This document shows positions 23,842-35,929 of a stretch of 64,000 nt of DNA, in pieces. Each line of letters opens with the position of its first letter. Position 1 is the first letter of the stretch. The notes beneath the pieces were generated by a model, which saw only the letters and a list, made by a program, of their open reading frames with translations, was not told the DNA's origin and did not search any database. A program made the position numbers and the translations under genes. The stretch comes from Rhodamnia argentea (lineage: Eukaryota; Streptophyta; Magnoliopsida; Myrtales; Myrtaceae): contig NC_063156.1 of assembly GCF_020921035.1 (NCBI RefSeq), positions 11,916,501 to 11,980,500 of the forward strand. Direction: 5' to 3'.

Positions 23842-26800
23842 ATGCGACCCAACATTGTTACCGAGGTGAGCCGGAAGTTCGATCCGCGGCTTCTCTGCTC
23901 CGTTCGTTCTCTTCGATTCCGATCTCCGATTTTCGCGTTTCCGCGCCTTCACCCCGCGAAAATGGCCGCCGAGCTTGAGCCGGTCGCTTGCCCACGTAGT
24001 TTAAGAAGAGTTGAATTGCGAGATGGGTCGAGATGGCTAACTCGATGCTCAAGAATGGACGGGGGAGTTAGCTTCTTAGGGTTTTGTTCTATGGGTGATG
24101 TTTAGAGAGCCGTGGCGCTAAATAACGGTGCTTAAGGAACTCTTGAGTTCCGATTTATTTACTGTCCGAAGGGTCTGAAGTTTTTTCGACGTATCTTCGG
24201 TTTGGAGTGCACTCGCATTGAAAAGATGGGTAGATCTTTCATTTGGTTTGTGCTGAAGATGGATTTTGCCGTGAGAAGAGGAAAATTCTGATTTGTGTTG
24301 TCAATTTGGTCTTCTGGCAACGGGAATTTCTTTGGAGTGGTGGAGTCATGTAGAATCAAACTGTTGTATGGACAATAATCGAGGTTAATTTGAATTGAGT
24401 GAAGTCCTGGATCTTTAAGAATATGTGTTTAAAATTAGTATGCTCTTCATCATTGTTTAAGTTCTGTATAAAGAGAGGTTTTCAAATTCCTAACCTCGTC
24501 TGTACTTCCTGGTGGTTGGATGAGCGTAGGTCTTGACTGTGGGCATTAATGGCTGAAGCTAGCTAGGTTTGTGTATTTAAGCTGGGTAATCTTGTCAATA
24601 TATTTCTCCTACTTAATTAGATTTTATTAGCTCTTTGCTGATTGTACCGAGGAAGCACAGTAAGCTGGTCAAGCATGCTGTCTACTCGCAGTTATGCATT
24701 TCAATGTAAAATACCTTTTGCAGTTCATTCGTGTTCGAATGAGGTGGTCGATTCAGCTGGTTGATAAGATCATATGGCAATGGCTGCGGTAATGTTTGTG
24801 ATTATCTCCACCTGGATTGAGTTTCCTCTATTAGGTGGTATGCATAAGCTGTCTTGTTGTTTTTTCAACCCTGATTTCTGCTTTATGTTTTCTTGTTATG
24901 CAACTTCCTTCTTCCTGGTTGCTTTGAATTCATATTGCTTAGGCCTTACAAAGCATTATTGTGTTAAGAATTGAGGTCCCATGTGCTGACGAGGTTGTTC
25001 TGCTTTGTTGGTGTCAATAACTGTTTGCTCATTGAAATGTGACATGTGCATGATATGGTAATCATTAAGAGTAATTCATATGAATACTAGGTTTTTGGTT
25101 GCTTCACAGAGCATATATTTATCATTTTAAAATGTTAGTTTTACACCTTGTACAGGCTGGCTTGCCTACTCGGTTGGGACAATGGTGGGAAGGGATTCCA
25201 TTCCTCACTTCTGCCGTGGTCATCACGTGTGGTACCATATACTTGATATGCCTTCTAACGGGATATGACTCCTTTCATGAAGTATGTTTCTTGCCTTCAG
25301 AAGTCATATCACGATTCCAAGGTATGCTTTTCAGAACTAGAAGGTCAAAATAATGGGCAATCCAAGCCCCATATAGTTATGCAAGACTATGATTTATGTC
25401 AATGCCAATGTCCCTTCTTTCCATTGTGTTACCTCTCCTCACCGTCACCTCCCACATTCCCTTGCGGCATTTCGTTCTTGACAATGTCGATCCGCAGGAT
25501 AGTTCTCTTCGAAAGTTCACTGGTTTTGATTGCCCTTGTAAGTAAGTGTCACAGGTCAAGGAGAGAGAAAAAGATGGTGGTTGAGTGAGGAATGGTACTT
25601 GAAAATCTTTTTGAGTAGATGCAATTTTCAATTGAATAACTGTTAGATGGCCTTTCGTCACAACGGAGAGTATTAATCTGATACGACTCTGTGACCAAGC
25701 CTAACATGTCCTGTCTTGTGTCATGCTCTGAGTCTGACTTGTCTACTTACTTCCATGCAACAATAATGGGTTAAATAACTCGATCTTTTAGAATATTTCA
25801 CAGCACATCATCATGAGCTTGAGTAGATATGATCGATGCTTTTGGTTGTATTGATGAATTGCAAGATGGTTCTAATTGTTACATTAAACTGATTGGAAAA
25901 ACTTTGTTTGTAATTTTTTAGTGTACAGGATATTTACGTCAATTGTCTTCCACGGTTCACTGCTGCATGTTTTCTTCAACATGCTGGCTTTGGTTCCTTT
26001 GGGCTCAGAGCTGGAGAGACTGATGGGATCTGTACGGCTGTTGTACATAATAGTTCTCTTGGCCACAAGCAGTGCTGTTTTCCATCTCTTCATTGCGCTT
26101 TTGGTAGCCCATAATCCTTTTCGTCGTTCTCCATACCTGATGAATGAGTGTTCAATTGGCTTTTCCGGGATTTTATTCTCCATGATCGTGATAGAGACGA
26201 GTTTGAGTGGAATTCAATCAAGAAGGTCTGTTATTACCCCTAGGCTTGATGAAAATGTTTCTTCTTGCCTAGTTGCAGGCTCTTACTCATGAACCTCATT
26301 ATTTCTTTGGAAAGTTATCCTACAATGAATATAATCACAGTTGCGTGTTGACAAAAGAATAATAGTAATAATCACAGTTTTTAATTGTAAGGTGTATGCA
26401 TTGATTCTAACAGATCTGGAACTTTTGACCCTTATTTTGCAGTGTGTTTGGACTCTTCAACGTGCCTGCTAAATGGTATATGGATTAACATGCCTTTAGA
26501 GTCTTCAGTTTATTCTTAATCTCACTCTCTGCTATGTTTCATTGAAGTAATGTCATTCCATAAATCATGAACCAGGTATGCCTGGATCTTGCTGGTTGCC
26601 TTCCAGCTTCTTATGTCAAATGTGTCATTACTTGGACATCTTTGTGGAATTCTGTCGGGTTTTGCATGTCAGTGATTCTCCTTTTATCTCCTTTCTTCTT
26701 GCTCTCTAACAATCAAGTTACCAGTTTGATGAAATTTTTCTGGTATGCCTGCCTTTTACAGATACTTATGGCCTTTTCAACTATCTCATACCTGGGACAT

Positions 26801-29800
26801 CATTTTATTCTGCCATAGAGGCCTCCTCGTTACTGGTAAACATTAATCGTCTTTGTTGCTTGAAAGTTGAAATACAATCATTTTAGATGCCTTTGTTGGA
26901 TCAATCTATTAGGTCTAAGTTTTGCAAAGCCTGAGATTGTAGAATATGCTTTCCATATTATTAGTACTGGTAACTTCCTAACATTAACCATTTGACATGG
27001 TATCATGCGTTTTAAACCTTCTCTATTTATTAGATAAATGGGGTCTTACATGGATCTATAGGAATATTATGGTGGTAATGTTGAATGGTCGCATATGTTT
27101 GAAACCTCTTTATGTTTTACACAAATGGGGTGTTACTTGGATCTGGGAGCCATTTCAACTGTAAAAGTAACAACTTAGTCAGCATGATCTCTTGGGAGAG
27201 ATGCTGATGCACTTATCTTTCCTTGGACACAATAAATTTAACCCCTAGGGACATTCAGTTGGACATGGAATCTACAATAAATACAGAAAAGACCTGTTGG
27301 ACGTCTGTGGCTGTGACCTGCAGGTTTAAATGGCCAGTTTTATGGGTCTTATCATCCTAAAGTTTTGGTCAGAATTCTAACCTGCATGAGAGCTGAGAAT
27401 GGCTTGGTTTGGTCTGCTTCAGGTTTTCTTCTCCTTGCTTAGTGGTTTTTCCCATGGTAGAGTAAGAAGATCCCCCATAATACTAATTTTATTTTTTTTT
27501 GGAAAGAGAAACATAGTTTTCTCAGGTAATAAGATGGTGTGAATGTGTGTGACCTATAGGAATATTGGGAAAGTTATGGGTGTAGGTAAGTGGCAGATGG
27601 CAAAGGTTGCACTATTTGCAACAAAAAACGTTTTTATAGGTTCCTTTTATAGGTTCCAGTCTAGTGGGCCAGGTTCATATGGTTTGTTCGAGACAATTCC
27701 AGTTTTCCATTTTAAGATGTAAACAAGGAACAGAACCTGAATATTGAAAATCCAAACTATGGTGAGCTGAATGGGGCATGAAGCAAAAGAACTTCGGAAA
27801 ATTGTTTTGGTGTTGGCTAGCCTGCTTTGTTCAAGTCTTTAGGTCAGCTTCATCTGTCCTATCTACATGTAGATGTCTAGGTGAATCTGAGCTGTTTACT
27901 CACTTTAATCCAGCGCTTGTCGAGAACAATCTTTTGGTACTGTAACATAAATTCCTGCTTTATCCGAGGGTGGACAGACTAGTGGTTGAGAAAAAGAATG
28001 AACTGCGAAAATTTCTTATTCGACATTTTTTCAACTAAAGAGCGCTTGAAAGCATCCCCATTTGCCATCAGCTTAGTGGACTATATTCATTCTATGACCA
28101 ATAATTTAGCTCTTCTTCTAGTTGTGCCTGTCTATGTTTTCTAGGCGACTGGTGTCCGTATTTTCCAGAGAGATGCAATTATAATTTTCTACTTTGGTGC
28201 TTGAGATAGGTTTTTGTTGTATGCAGTGGACATACCAAATCATGCATTTTCAAAGATGTCACTATGTTAGCTTCAGACGTCAAAATGATATATGTGGCTT
28301 TTCATATCTAACTGCTTGGTATATGTAGATTGTAGAGAGCCACTAGCTTGATTGATGCTACTTTGTTGTTTGCCTCCATGATGTGTACTGGGTTGAGTAA
28401 ATTGTGACTGATTCAGATGCATGTCAGATCCCAATGTAGCCAGCTTGGCTCATGCACATGCGGTGCATATTGAAGAGCCAGTGTTTTGCAAGCTTCAACT
28501 TTTGTTCTTTCATATTGCAGTTTGCTGCGAATTGTAGAATCACCTGAATAAAATTGCTGGTTTGGTGACAGTGAAAATGGGTCCTTCTTTATGTTTGTTT
28601 GTGGAAGTAGAGCGAGTTATATACATCATATGACACGTATTTGGGTTTAGGGCCATTGTGCAGTTATGAGGATGCTGACTCTCTAAGTTCCCTTGACAGT
28701 TTTTGACTAGTGCTATCTTGGTTTAATTCCATACAATCACCGTACAGTATTATTCGGCCTTAGTTTCTACAAATGCCATAGAACTTGTTTGGCATGCTCA
28801 TACCCACCCGCTGTTGTTTATTTGGCATTTGCATGTCTTTCATCAATTGTTGAATTAAGTTTTGCAACATCAAACGCTTGCCTTCAATTAAGTGATGAGT
28901 TAAGTTTGAGGGGACAGGGTAGTGTGTTAATCAGAATATCTGGCAGCAAGCTTAGTCCATGTACCATTACGTTTTGCCATTCAGTCTGTGTGTCTTTTGC
29001 GTATGTTAATGTATTTAGGAGCACTCGATATCTTAACTGCTTGTTTTTCTGCAATTTCTTGATTCATAGTTTTGAATTGCTGGACAGAGAACTTTTGAAT
29101 GTTTTTTTAACAACACTTATTTTTGTGGGTGTGATACTGCTGAGGATCTTGGTCATCATGATGATGGATTGCAAATTGGTTTACATTTACTTCTTATGTT
29201 TTCAGTTTGATGTGCATAATTTAATTAAGTGTTGTGTCCCTTAAATTATCTTCAGTCAACTTGTGTAAGACGGCCAAAATTTATCATGTGCACTGGGGGG
29301 AATACTACGGGTTACATCCCTACATACTTGAATCAAAATGCAACATCCAGGTAAACAGTGGTTTTGCTTCTCAAATTGATCTTCACATAACTGGGACACT
29401 TAACTGTTTTTTGTTTTCAATACTCATAGTGGATTGATCTCTGGAAATTTGTGGAGAAATTTGTCTGCCTGGATGCCACAGCGGGAAACTTCTGTTCAGG
29501 TATTGGGCACAGGTTAACTGCTAAAAACATTCATCATTTTTTGTTGAAGATTATTTCTCTGAAACGCCGATTTAATCATAATATGATTATCCCTGGGAGC
29601 CTACTTCCATGAGGATGACAATTAGTTCAAAATGAATGGCTGTTGTCATGACATGTTAGCTTTGAGAGAAATTAGGTAAAGAATATTTTGGTTCTTTGAT
29701 GGATTCAGATTTTGTTAACCATGTCTTAGAATTTGTTTTGACCTTGTTTTGTTAATTCGATGCAGTCAACACAAGACGGTAGGTTTCCTGGTAGAGGAAG

Positions 29801-31446
29801 GACGCTAGGATCTGAAAGAGGTCAAATGGTTTCTTCTCAAAATTCTGATTACAACTTACAGGCTAGACTCCTGGATAATAATGGCCCTGAACATTCACCA
29901 GGCATCGCACCTGTAGGTTCTGGGCTGCCGTTACTGGATGGAAGGTATTCTTCTCTTTTCCCTTGTCTTTTCTGCTCGTCTGTCATTTACGTGGATACAA
30001 TCTTTAACATTCTATGATCTTCTATGGTATTGGGGTTGTAGTGATTTAAATCTTCTTCAATTCTTGGTCTTTTTCTAGAACTTGCCAGGTTATCAATCTT
30101 AAGTGAGCTGATTACATTAATATCATGCATGAAAATTAGCTGCTGTGATCTTTAGAGGAGGTAAACCAGCATTTTCGCCTTTAGTAAAAGTACGGAGAAT
30201 CCTGAAATTAGCCTCGGTTCAGGTTTATCTGTCCGCTAGGTGTTTTGGAGATTGGAACAATGAGCTACCCTTTTCTGTTGAATACTCGCCCCAACCTATC
30301 TACCAGATGGCGTTAATCTTGAAAAATTCCGTATTGTTGCCGCTTCTGGTTTTCACCTATCATTTTCTCCTCTACTCCAGGAACCTGGAAAACACATTGC
30401 CCGTGACTTTAGAAAGCCATCTACACAATCAGGTTTCTTTCTAGTTGTGATTCAAAATGCCGATTTACCTTCCTGCCTCTGGAGGTTATTTTGTCATCTT
30501 GGGTTTATTCATTTGTCAATGCAGGCATCAGTTGTTTCCGATGAAGAAGTCCAAAAACTTGTATCAATGGGCTTTGATAGGGTAAATTGCAGCTTCCATT
30601 GTCTACATTTGATTTCATGATTGCTGGGCTGGATCCTTTAAGCTGTAGCTTCTATCTTTTAAACTATTCCTGAAAATTTGGGTCCACTATCCCTGAAGAA
30701 GTGAATTGCTTGGTCAGTAGTCATCTTCTTTAGAGCAGCAGTTCCCAGGCTAGTCTTCACTGTTTGACAATTAATCACATAATTCACGTTATGAGAAAAG
30801 ACGGATGTTCAAGTGCTTATGGAGCATGTCGTGTCGTACACCCAAGTAAATCTCAGCGTGTGAACTGTTATCTTAGATAGAGGATGAGGAAATCCATGAC
30901 TATCCACTAGAGTCATTTATTTGGGGTGACGAGAAAATTATGCTCCTGGAGCACCTAAAAATTTGTCATGAGGGGGGCTCTTTCTTTTCCTTTTCCCTTC
31001 TCCTAGTCTTGATTTTCCTTTACTTTTTCTGCGTTCTTTAAAAGCAAAATTCTAGAATACATTTGGTGAGTGAGTCTTCACAGTTCTTTTAAGGGACTCG
31101 AAACTGCAATGAGAAGAAAATGGCCATGTATTGATGCATTTGATGGAGGAAAAAGATTTAATCATTTGGTATTTCACCGTCTTCTTTTATGATTTTTCAT
31201 TGTAGAACCCCTGTTCATCGAAGTTTAACCTCGATTTCTTCACATTATTACCTATGTCTATGACTAACTCCTTGGTCGTGTTTCAGACACAAGTTGAAGT
31301 AGCAGTTGCAGCAGCAGACGGGGATCTTGATGTAGCAGTAGAGATTCTGATGAGCCAACAGGTAGTTCCTTGAAATCTGAAACATCAATAGGATTCACAT
31401 CGTGCTTCTGGTTCTAAGTTGCAAACGTGCTGTGCTACAGGGGTGA
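23842..31446 (+). CDS. RBL15: Rhomboid-like protease with C-terminal UBA domain (RBL15 type)
   Basis: Thirteen exons join in frame: 23842-23865, 25156-25321, 25922-26225, 26443-26475, 26576-26667, 26762-26835, 29256-29350, 29430-29499, 29766-29944, 30381-30432, 30525-30581, 31287-31361 and 31441-31446, giving 408 aa (I recall about 403 for Arabidopsis RBL15). Rhomboids are intramembrane serine proteases. The active-site pattern is complete: HxxxxHxxxN at H74/H79/N83, GFSG with catalytic Ser145, and GHLCG with His197. Several hydrophobic segments lie in the first 240 residues. The C-terminus has a UBA ubiquitin-binding fold (about 366-406: SDEEVQKLVSMGFDRTQVEVA...AVEILMSQQ). The first exon has only 8 codons, followed by a 1.3-kb intron; intron 6 is 2.4 kb. 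The last coding exon is GGG-TGA; reading through its donor would instead add VVP and stop at 31373. The gene appears intact and potentially active. Confidence 0.9.
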
Positions 31447-32135
31447 AGCCGGGGCAAGCGCTTTTTCCACATTATTCCTGGTTAGCTCCTCCATTGCGAT
31501 TGATCTTCTGTGCTTAGTTTCAGCTGATTATCCAGTGTCATTCTGTATATAACTTACTCTTAATTACTCAGTTTAACATGGTTTTACAATGGTTCAAAAG
31601 AGGCAAAATGGGAAAGAAGATATTGTACTTGCAAAAGTCACTAATAGGATTTGAAAGAGAACTTGGGAAGAGGGAATTCCTAGGTATTTCACCTAAAGCA
31701 ATGCTTGAGAATGCCATTGCATCCAGCTATCTCTGGGGCAAAGAAAGCGTTGTCGAGAATTCGAGAAACTCATCCTCCGTATGAGATTGGGTGTAATTGT
31801 ATCTCCAAGGCAAATAAAGAATATTTGAAAATTTAAGAAGCTTCATTTTACCTCCGCATGAGATAGGGGTGTAATTGAGTTGAGCTGAACCAATATGGTG
31901 CTGAGCTCGAGCTCGAGCTCGAGCTCGACTCGATTCACATGCTTGGCGGTCCAAACTTCGTTCTAGCTCAATCAAGTACTAAACTTTTTTGCTCGAGAGC
32001 TAGCTCAAGCTTGATCTTCATCTTCAAAAGGCTTGAGTACTTTCCATCTATTTTGATATGTGTGGTTAGACATGTCACTGTTTTGGAACAATAATAGAAG
32101 CTTCATTTAGCTTGCGAGCTTGTCGGTATGACCTC
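31447..32135. other. 3' flank of the rhomboid gene and hAT-style repeat remnant
   Basis: Holds the rhomboid 3' UTR and, from about 31863, a stretch starting taggggtgtaattgag that continues into GAGCTC repeats and resembles a decayed hAT-type MITE. A short duplicated phrase, gtatgagattgggtgtaatt and gcatgagataggggtgtaat, lies at 31778 and 31856. No gene recognised. Confidence 0.4.
31903..31926. repeat. (GAGCTC)n self-complementary repeat
   Basis: Four tandem GAGCTC hexamers; each is its own reverse complement, so the tract can fold on itself. A related ctcgag phrase occurs at 31992 and again near 35367. Confidence 0.8.
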
Positions 32136-32879
32136 AAAATCAGGCTGTCAATCTCAAGTAAATCGAGATCAAGTTACTCTCAGGTAGCTCTACTCATTCA
32201 TGGAGTTCCCCTAGTTCCCACTGTGTTAAACTTGGGGAACCCTAAGAAGCCTTCTTTATCATATATTGGTTTGCAGGATCTTGGCATATCATTTAAACCC
32301 TACGCCAATTCTGTTTAAGGGGCACAAATTATAGTTCATGTCGTTACACGGTAGTAAATCTGGTTCAACGTATAAGGTTTTCTGATCTTGCCGGCCGCAA
32401 GAAAAATATGCCAACATAGAAAAGTGGAGTTCTTTTTTCTTTTTCTGATCTGCACCAATTTTGTTTAAGGAGCGCAAATTAAACCTTGGCATAACTACGT
32501 ATTTTACGAAATAACCTGTGTCTTCTACACGCAATTTCTGATTAGGAGCATATGTTTGGACAAGGTTTTGTCCCACTCTTCTATTTAAAAAAGTTCGCCC
32601 GTTGCCAAGAAACAAGTACCCATTTATTACACCATTCTATAATTTACGTTCTTAATTTATCAGCACATCGACCACCGCCTGATCTCTCTCGTCGATCCCT
32701 TCCTCATGGCTTGCTCACTTCTTTTGGGGGCTTCATAATCAGGATTGGGCATTTCGCGTGATGCGTGCAGTAGTAACAATGCCCTGCAGCTAGCAAGAAG
32801 ACGATCAACTCAACGATCAATACAGCTTTGCTGTAGAAGGAATTACCGGGAAAACTTCATTGGGGAAGTCTAAAATTGT

Positions 32880-33214
32880 CTCAATGGTCAATTCTATTCT
32901 AAATATTTTAATTGTGTCAATTTATTTTTAAGCCTTTTGATGATTCGTCAATTTAATTCTCCATCTTTTAATTATGCCAATTTAGTCTTAAATATTTTGA
33001 TGATTTGCAAATTTAGCGTAAAATCTATTATTCTGATAATAGGCCGGAAGGATCACATTGATAAATTCTCAAAATATATAAAATTAAATTGGTACAATTG
33101 AGAGGTTTATGATTAAATTGATACAATTGAAAGGTTCGGGATAAAATTGATAAAACATAAAAAAAAAATTAACATTAAATTGTATAATTAAAAAGGTCGA
33201 GAGTGAAATTTTTT
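32880..33214. mobile_element. AT-rich MITE or foldback repeat
   Basis: An AT-rich stretch in which the left half (ttaattgtgtcaattta, ttaattatgccaatttag) is mirrored in the right half (aaattaaattggtacaatt, gtataattaaaaagg). It abuts the larger long-TIR element to its right. Absent from the equivalent place in unit B, apart from a short related phrase. Ends are not precise. Confidence 0.5.
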
Positions 33215-34142
33215 GAGAAAATTTCTAAAAAAGTCATAAACCTATTGTATTCTAAACTTTTTTTTTTTGCCAATTCAGTACTAAACCTTTTGCAATTATG
33301 TTATTTCGGTGCATCCGGCAAATTTTGGCCGGCCGATGACTAAATATTTTAATATTTTTTCGATTTTATTTTTATGATTTTTTGCTTTTCCTTCCCCCAT
33401 CTTCTTCGTCTGTTTAACAATTGGCCATGGAGCGTGAGATTCTTGAATGGGTAGTTGCCTTCTCCATTCGTTTTCTCCATTAAAAGCCGAGCTTCGATTC
33501 AGAGAGAGAGAGAGAGAGAGTTTTGGAAATATTACTGAAGCAACCATGAATGGAGGAACCTAGATCCGGGGCGACGAGATTCGACTTTGCACAACCATGG
33601 CAAGGCCGACCTCGCCCGATAACGGCGAGGCTTGCCCACGCCGGGACCTTGCCGTCGTTGTCTCGCTCGGCGACGGCGATGTTGAGCCTCACCATGGCTG
33701 GGCAAGGCTTGACCTTGCCAACCCGGATCTAGGCTTGTGAGGTCGAGCCTTGCTCGCCCATGGTGGGGCTCGACCTCACCGTCGCCGGCCTCTTCGATAG
33801 CGTCTTTGGCCGTTCGCCGGCCTCACCTAGCGATGGCGGGGCTTTGCCTCGCCGTCACTAGCCTCTCCGACCGCGTCCTTGGCCGTTCCGGCGACCGGCT
33901 GGAGGTAGGGAGAGGAGGAGGAAGAAAAGAAAAGAAAAAAGAAAAAATATAAAAAATATAAAAATTCAAAAAATATTAAAATATTCAATCGCTAGCCGGC
34001 CGTGTCGGATGTTCAAAGTTATTTGGATAGATTGAAATAATACAATTGTAAAAGGTTTATGATTGAGTTAACAAAAATAAAAAGTTTTAGAATTGAATTG
34101 ACATAATTATAATATATTTAAGACTTTTTTGATAATTTTCCC
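33215..34142. mobile_element. Long-TIR (Mutator-type) non-autonomous element with GC-rich core
   Basis: About 150-190 bp at each end are inverted copies: gaaaatttctaaaaaagtc and cggccgatgactaaatattt at the left; reverse complements of gacttttttgataattttc and aaatattcaatcgctagcc at the right. Candidate 10-bp target duplications are gaaatttttt (33205-33214) and gaaagttttt (34143-34152). The core (33540-33915) is GC-rich and weakly repetitive (gcgaggcttgcc, ctcgccgtca) and has only chance open frames. The long TIR and duplication size fit MULE-derived MITEs. Confidence 0.65.
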
Positions 34143-35137
34143 GAAAGTTTTTCTAGACAATTTTTCCTCTTTCCGCAAATAGAACTCAAAAGACTCGACC
34201 ATACCCTAGTCTCACACCAATCTAATGGTCATCGTTAGACAACTCCATCGACCACTGAATCGTTACTGAGCCTGTAATAGCAAGAAGCCATCTCGATCCA
34301 CCGAGTGCTTACAGTGACACATCAAAGGGTTTGCTCTTACGATCATCATCACCTTTTGATCTTGCCGAGTCGGCGGCTGCCCACGACGAGGAGATCCACG
34401 TGCATTTGCTCCGTCGCCTGGCAGATCATGTCTTTGGGGTCCCCGATCAGAATCAAGGTCTCTGCCTTAACCTGCAGGCATCCTTGGGTTTACAATTGTG
34501 TTGTCTGCATTAACCAAAGCTCAACTCAACATCGTCAAATATGAAATTTAGGGTCTCTCCTGGACTGCTCCACCCGCCGTCAGCGGGGCCGTGTCCGTCG
34601 CCATCGTTTCGTCCATCGCCGGATTCCGCTCGTGGCCTGACTGGGGATCAGGCCGAAGTTGTCTTTGCTATTTAAGATCTCTCCATTGAGAGGAGTAAGA
34701 GAAACGGGCAGACATGGGGGCGCGATAGCTGAAGGAGGAGGAAGGAGAACATGGACACGTGGCGTCCATGCAAATGCTTACGGGCAAACTTTCCATGCGA
34801 AAAAAGCACAAACCCTATCTTCCAGGGGCATTTCCGCAAATTTTTCGAAATTTTGATTAATCTACAGTTGCTGCTCTCATAGGTCAGCTCTTAATATTCG
34901 GTTTAGTTTCACGATCACCTTTCCGCTTCTAGGATGGGAATTTGATTTTTGAAACTTTAGTGCTTTGGCGATTTGGTATTTACCGAAATTAATCTCACAA
35001 ATCTAATCATCCAATGTGTATTTTGGTATTTTTGAATGACTACTTATATTTATTCCTCGACTTTCCTTGATCCCGCACTTCCTTTTCAATCTAAACTATA
35101 TTTCCATTCAACTTAAACCGCCTAGAAAAATTCTGCG

Positions 35138-35220
35138 AAAAAAAAAAAAGGGTCTAGAAGTTCAAGGATTTGATCTCAGAAAAAAAAAAGGGTCTAGAAG
35201 TTCAAGGATTTGATCTCAGA
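35138..35220 (+). repeat. Perfect tandem duplication in unit A
   Basis: The phrase A-run, gggtctagaagttcaagg, atttgatctcag occurs twice back to back (about 41-bp period). Unit B has a single equivalent near 39045-39067, so this is a unit-A-specific event. Confidence 0.8.
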
Positions 35221-35929
35221 TCTCTATAGTGATATATCACATCAAACCCTAAAAATACTAGATCGATTCATCGACTTAGTGTTATATATATAGATTTCTC
35301 CGATTATATTTGATTATCTAGATTTTTAAGTTACTACAGGATTACTTGAGTAGCTCGACCTAAAGCTCGAGCGAAAATCAGGCTGTCAATCTCGAGTAAG
35401 TCGAGCTCAAGTTACTCTCAGGTAGCTCTACTCATTCATGGAGTTCCCCTAGTTTCCACTGTGTTAAACTTGGGGAACCCTAAGAAGCCTTCTTTATCAT
35501 ATATTGGTTTGCAGGATCTTGGCATATCATTTAAACCCTACACCAATTCTGTTTAAGGAGCACAAATTATAGTTCATGTCGTTACACGGTAGTAACGTAT
35601 TAGGTTTTCTGATCTTGCCGGCCGCAAGAAAAATATTCCAACATAGAAAAGTGGAGTTCTTTTTTCTTTTTCTGATCTACACCAATTCTGTTTAAGGAGC
35701 GCAAATTAAACCTTGGCATAGCTACGTATTTTACGAAATAACCTGTCTTCTACCCGCAATTTCTGATTAGGAGCATATGTTTGGACAAGGTTTTGTCCCA
35801 CTCTTCTATTTAAAAAAGTTCGCCCGTTGCCAAGAAACAAGTACGCATTTATTACACCCATTCTATAATTTACATTCTTAATTTTTCAGCACATCGACCA
35901 CCGCCTGATCTCTCTCGTCGATCCCTTCC

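Larger units (their letters stand above)
32704..34616 (-). pseudogene. Universal stress protein pseudogene (unit A)
   Basis: Recognised by comparison with the copy in unit B. It keeps the start of exon 1 (ATG at 34616; DTAPLTAGG), exon 3 (34353-34471, with GSRGLGKIK) and exon 4 (32704-32783). Sequence between the middle of intron 2 and early exon 1 is deleted in one step (about 0.58 kb; phrases matching 36490 and 37070 of unit B are fused near 34555), removing exon 2. Exon 4 lacks 13 bp relative to unit B, which shifts its frame. A 0.9-kb MITE and an adjoining AT-rich repeat fill intron 3. The copy cannot encode a normal USP. Confidence 0.85.
32136..35330. repeat. Tandem duplication unit A (USP pseudogene copy)
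   Basis: Starting at aaaatcaggctgtcaatctc, this unit is collinear with unit B (35374 onward): shared 3' flank (about 740 bp, very similar), USP exons, promoter region and a distal flank ending near 35330. It differs by MITE insertions at 32880-34142 and by loss of USP exon 2 and most of exon 1. Confidence 0.85.

Noticed and set aside
33550-33952. Open frames in the GC-rich core of the long-TIR element
   Set aside because: Several frames are open on both strands because of GC content and low complexity; no domain.
34353-34471. USP exon in unit A as part of a working gene
   Set aside because: Exon 2 and most of exon 1 are deleted and exon 4 is frameshifted, so it is a pseudogene.
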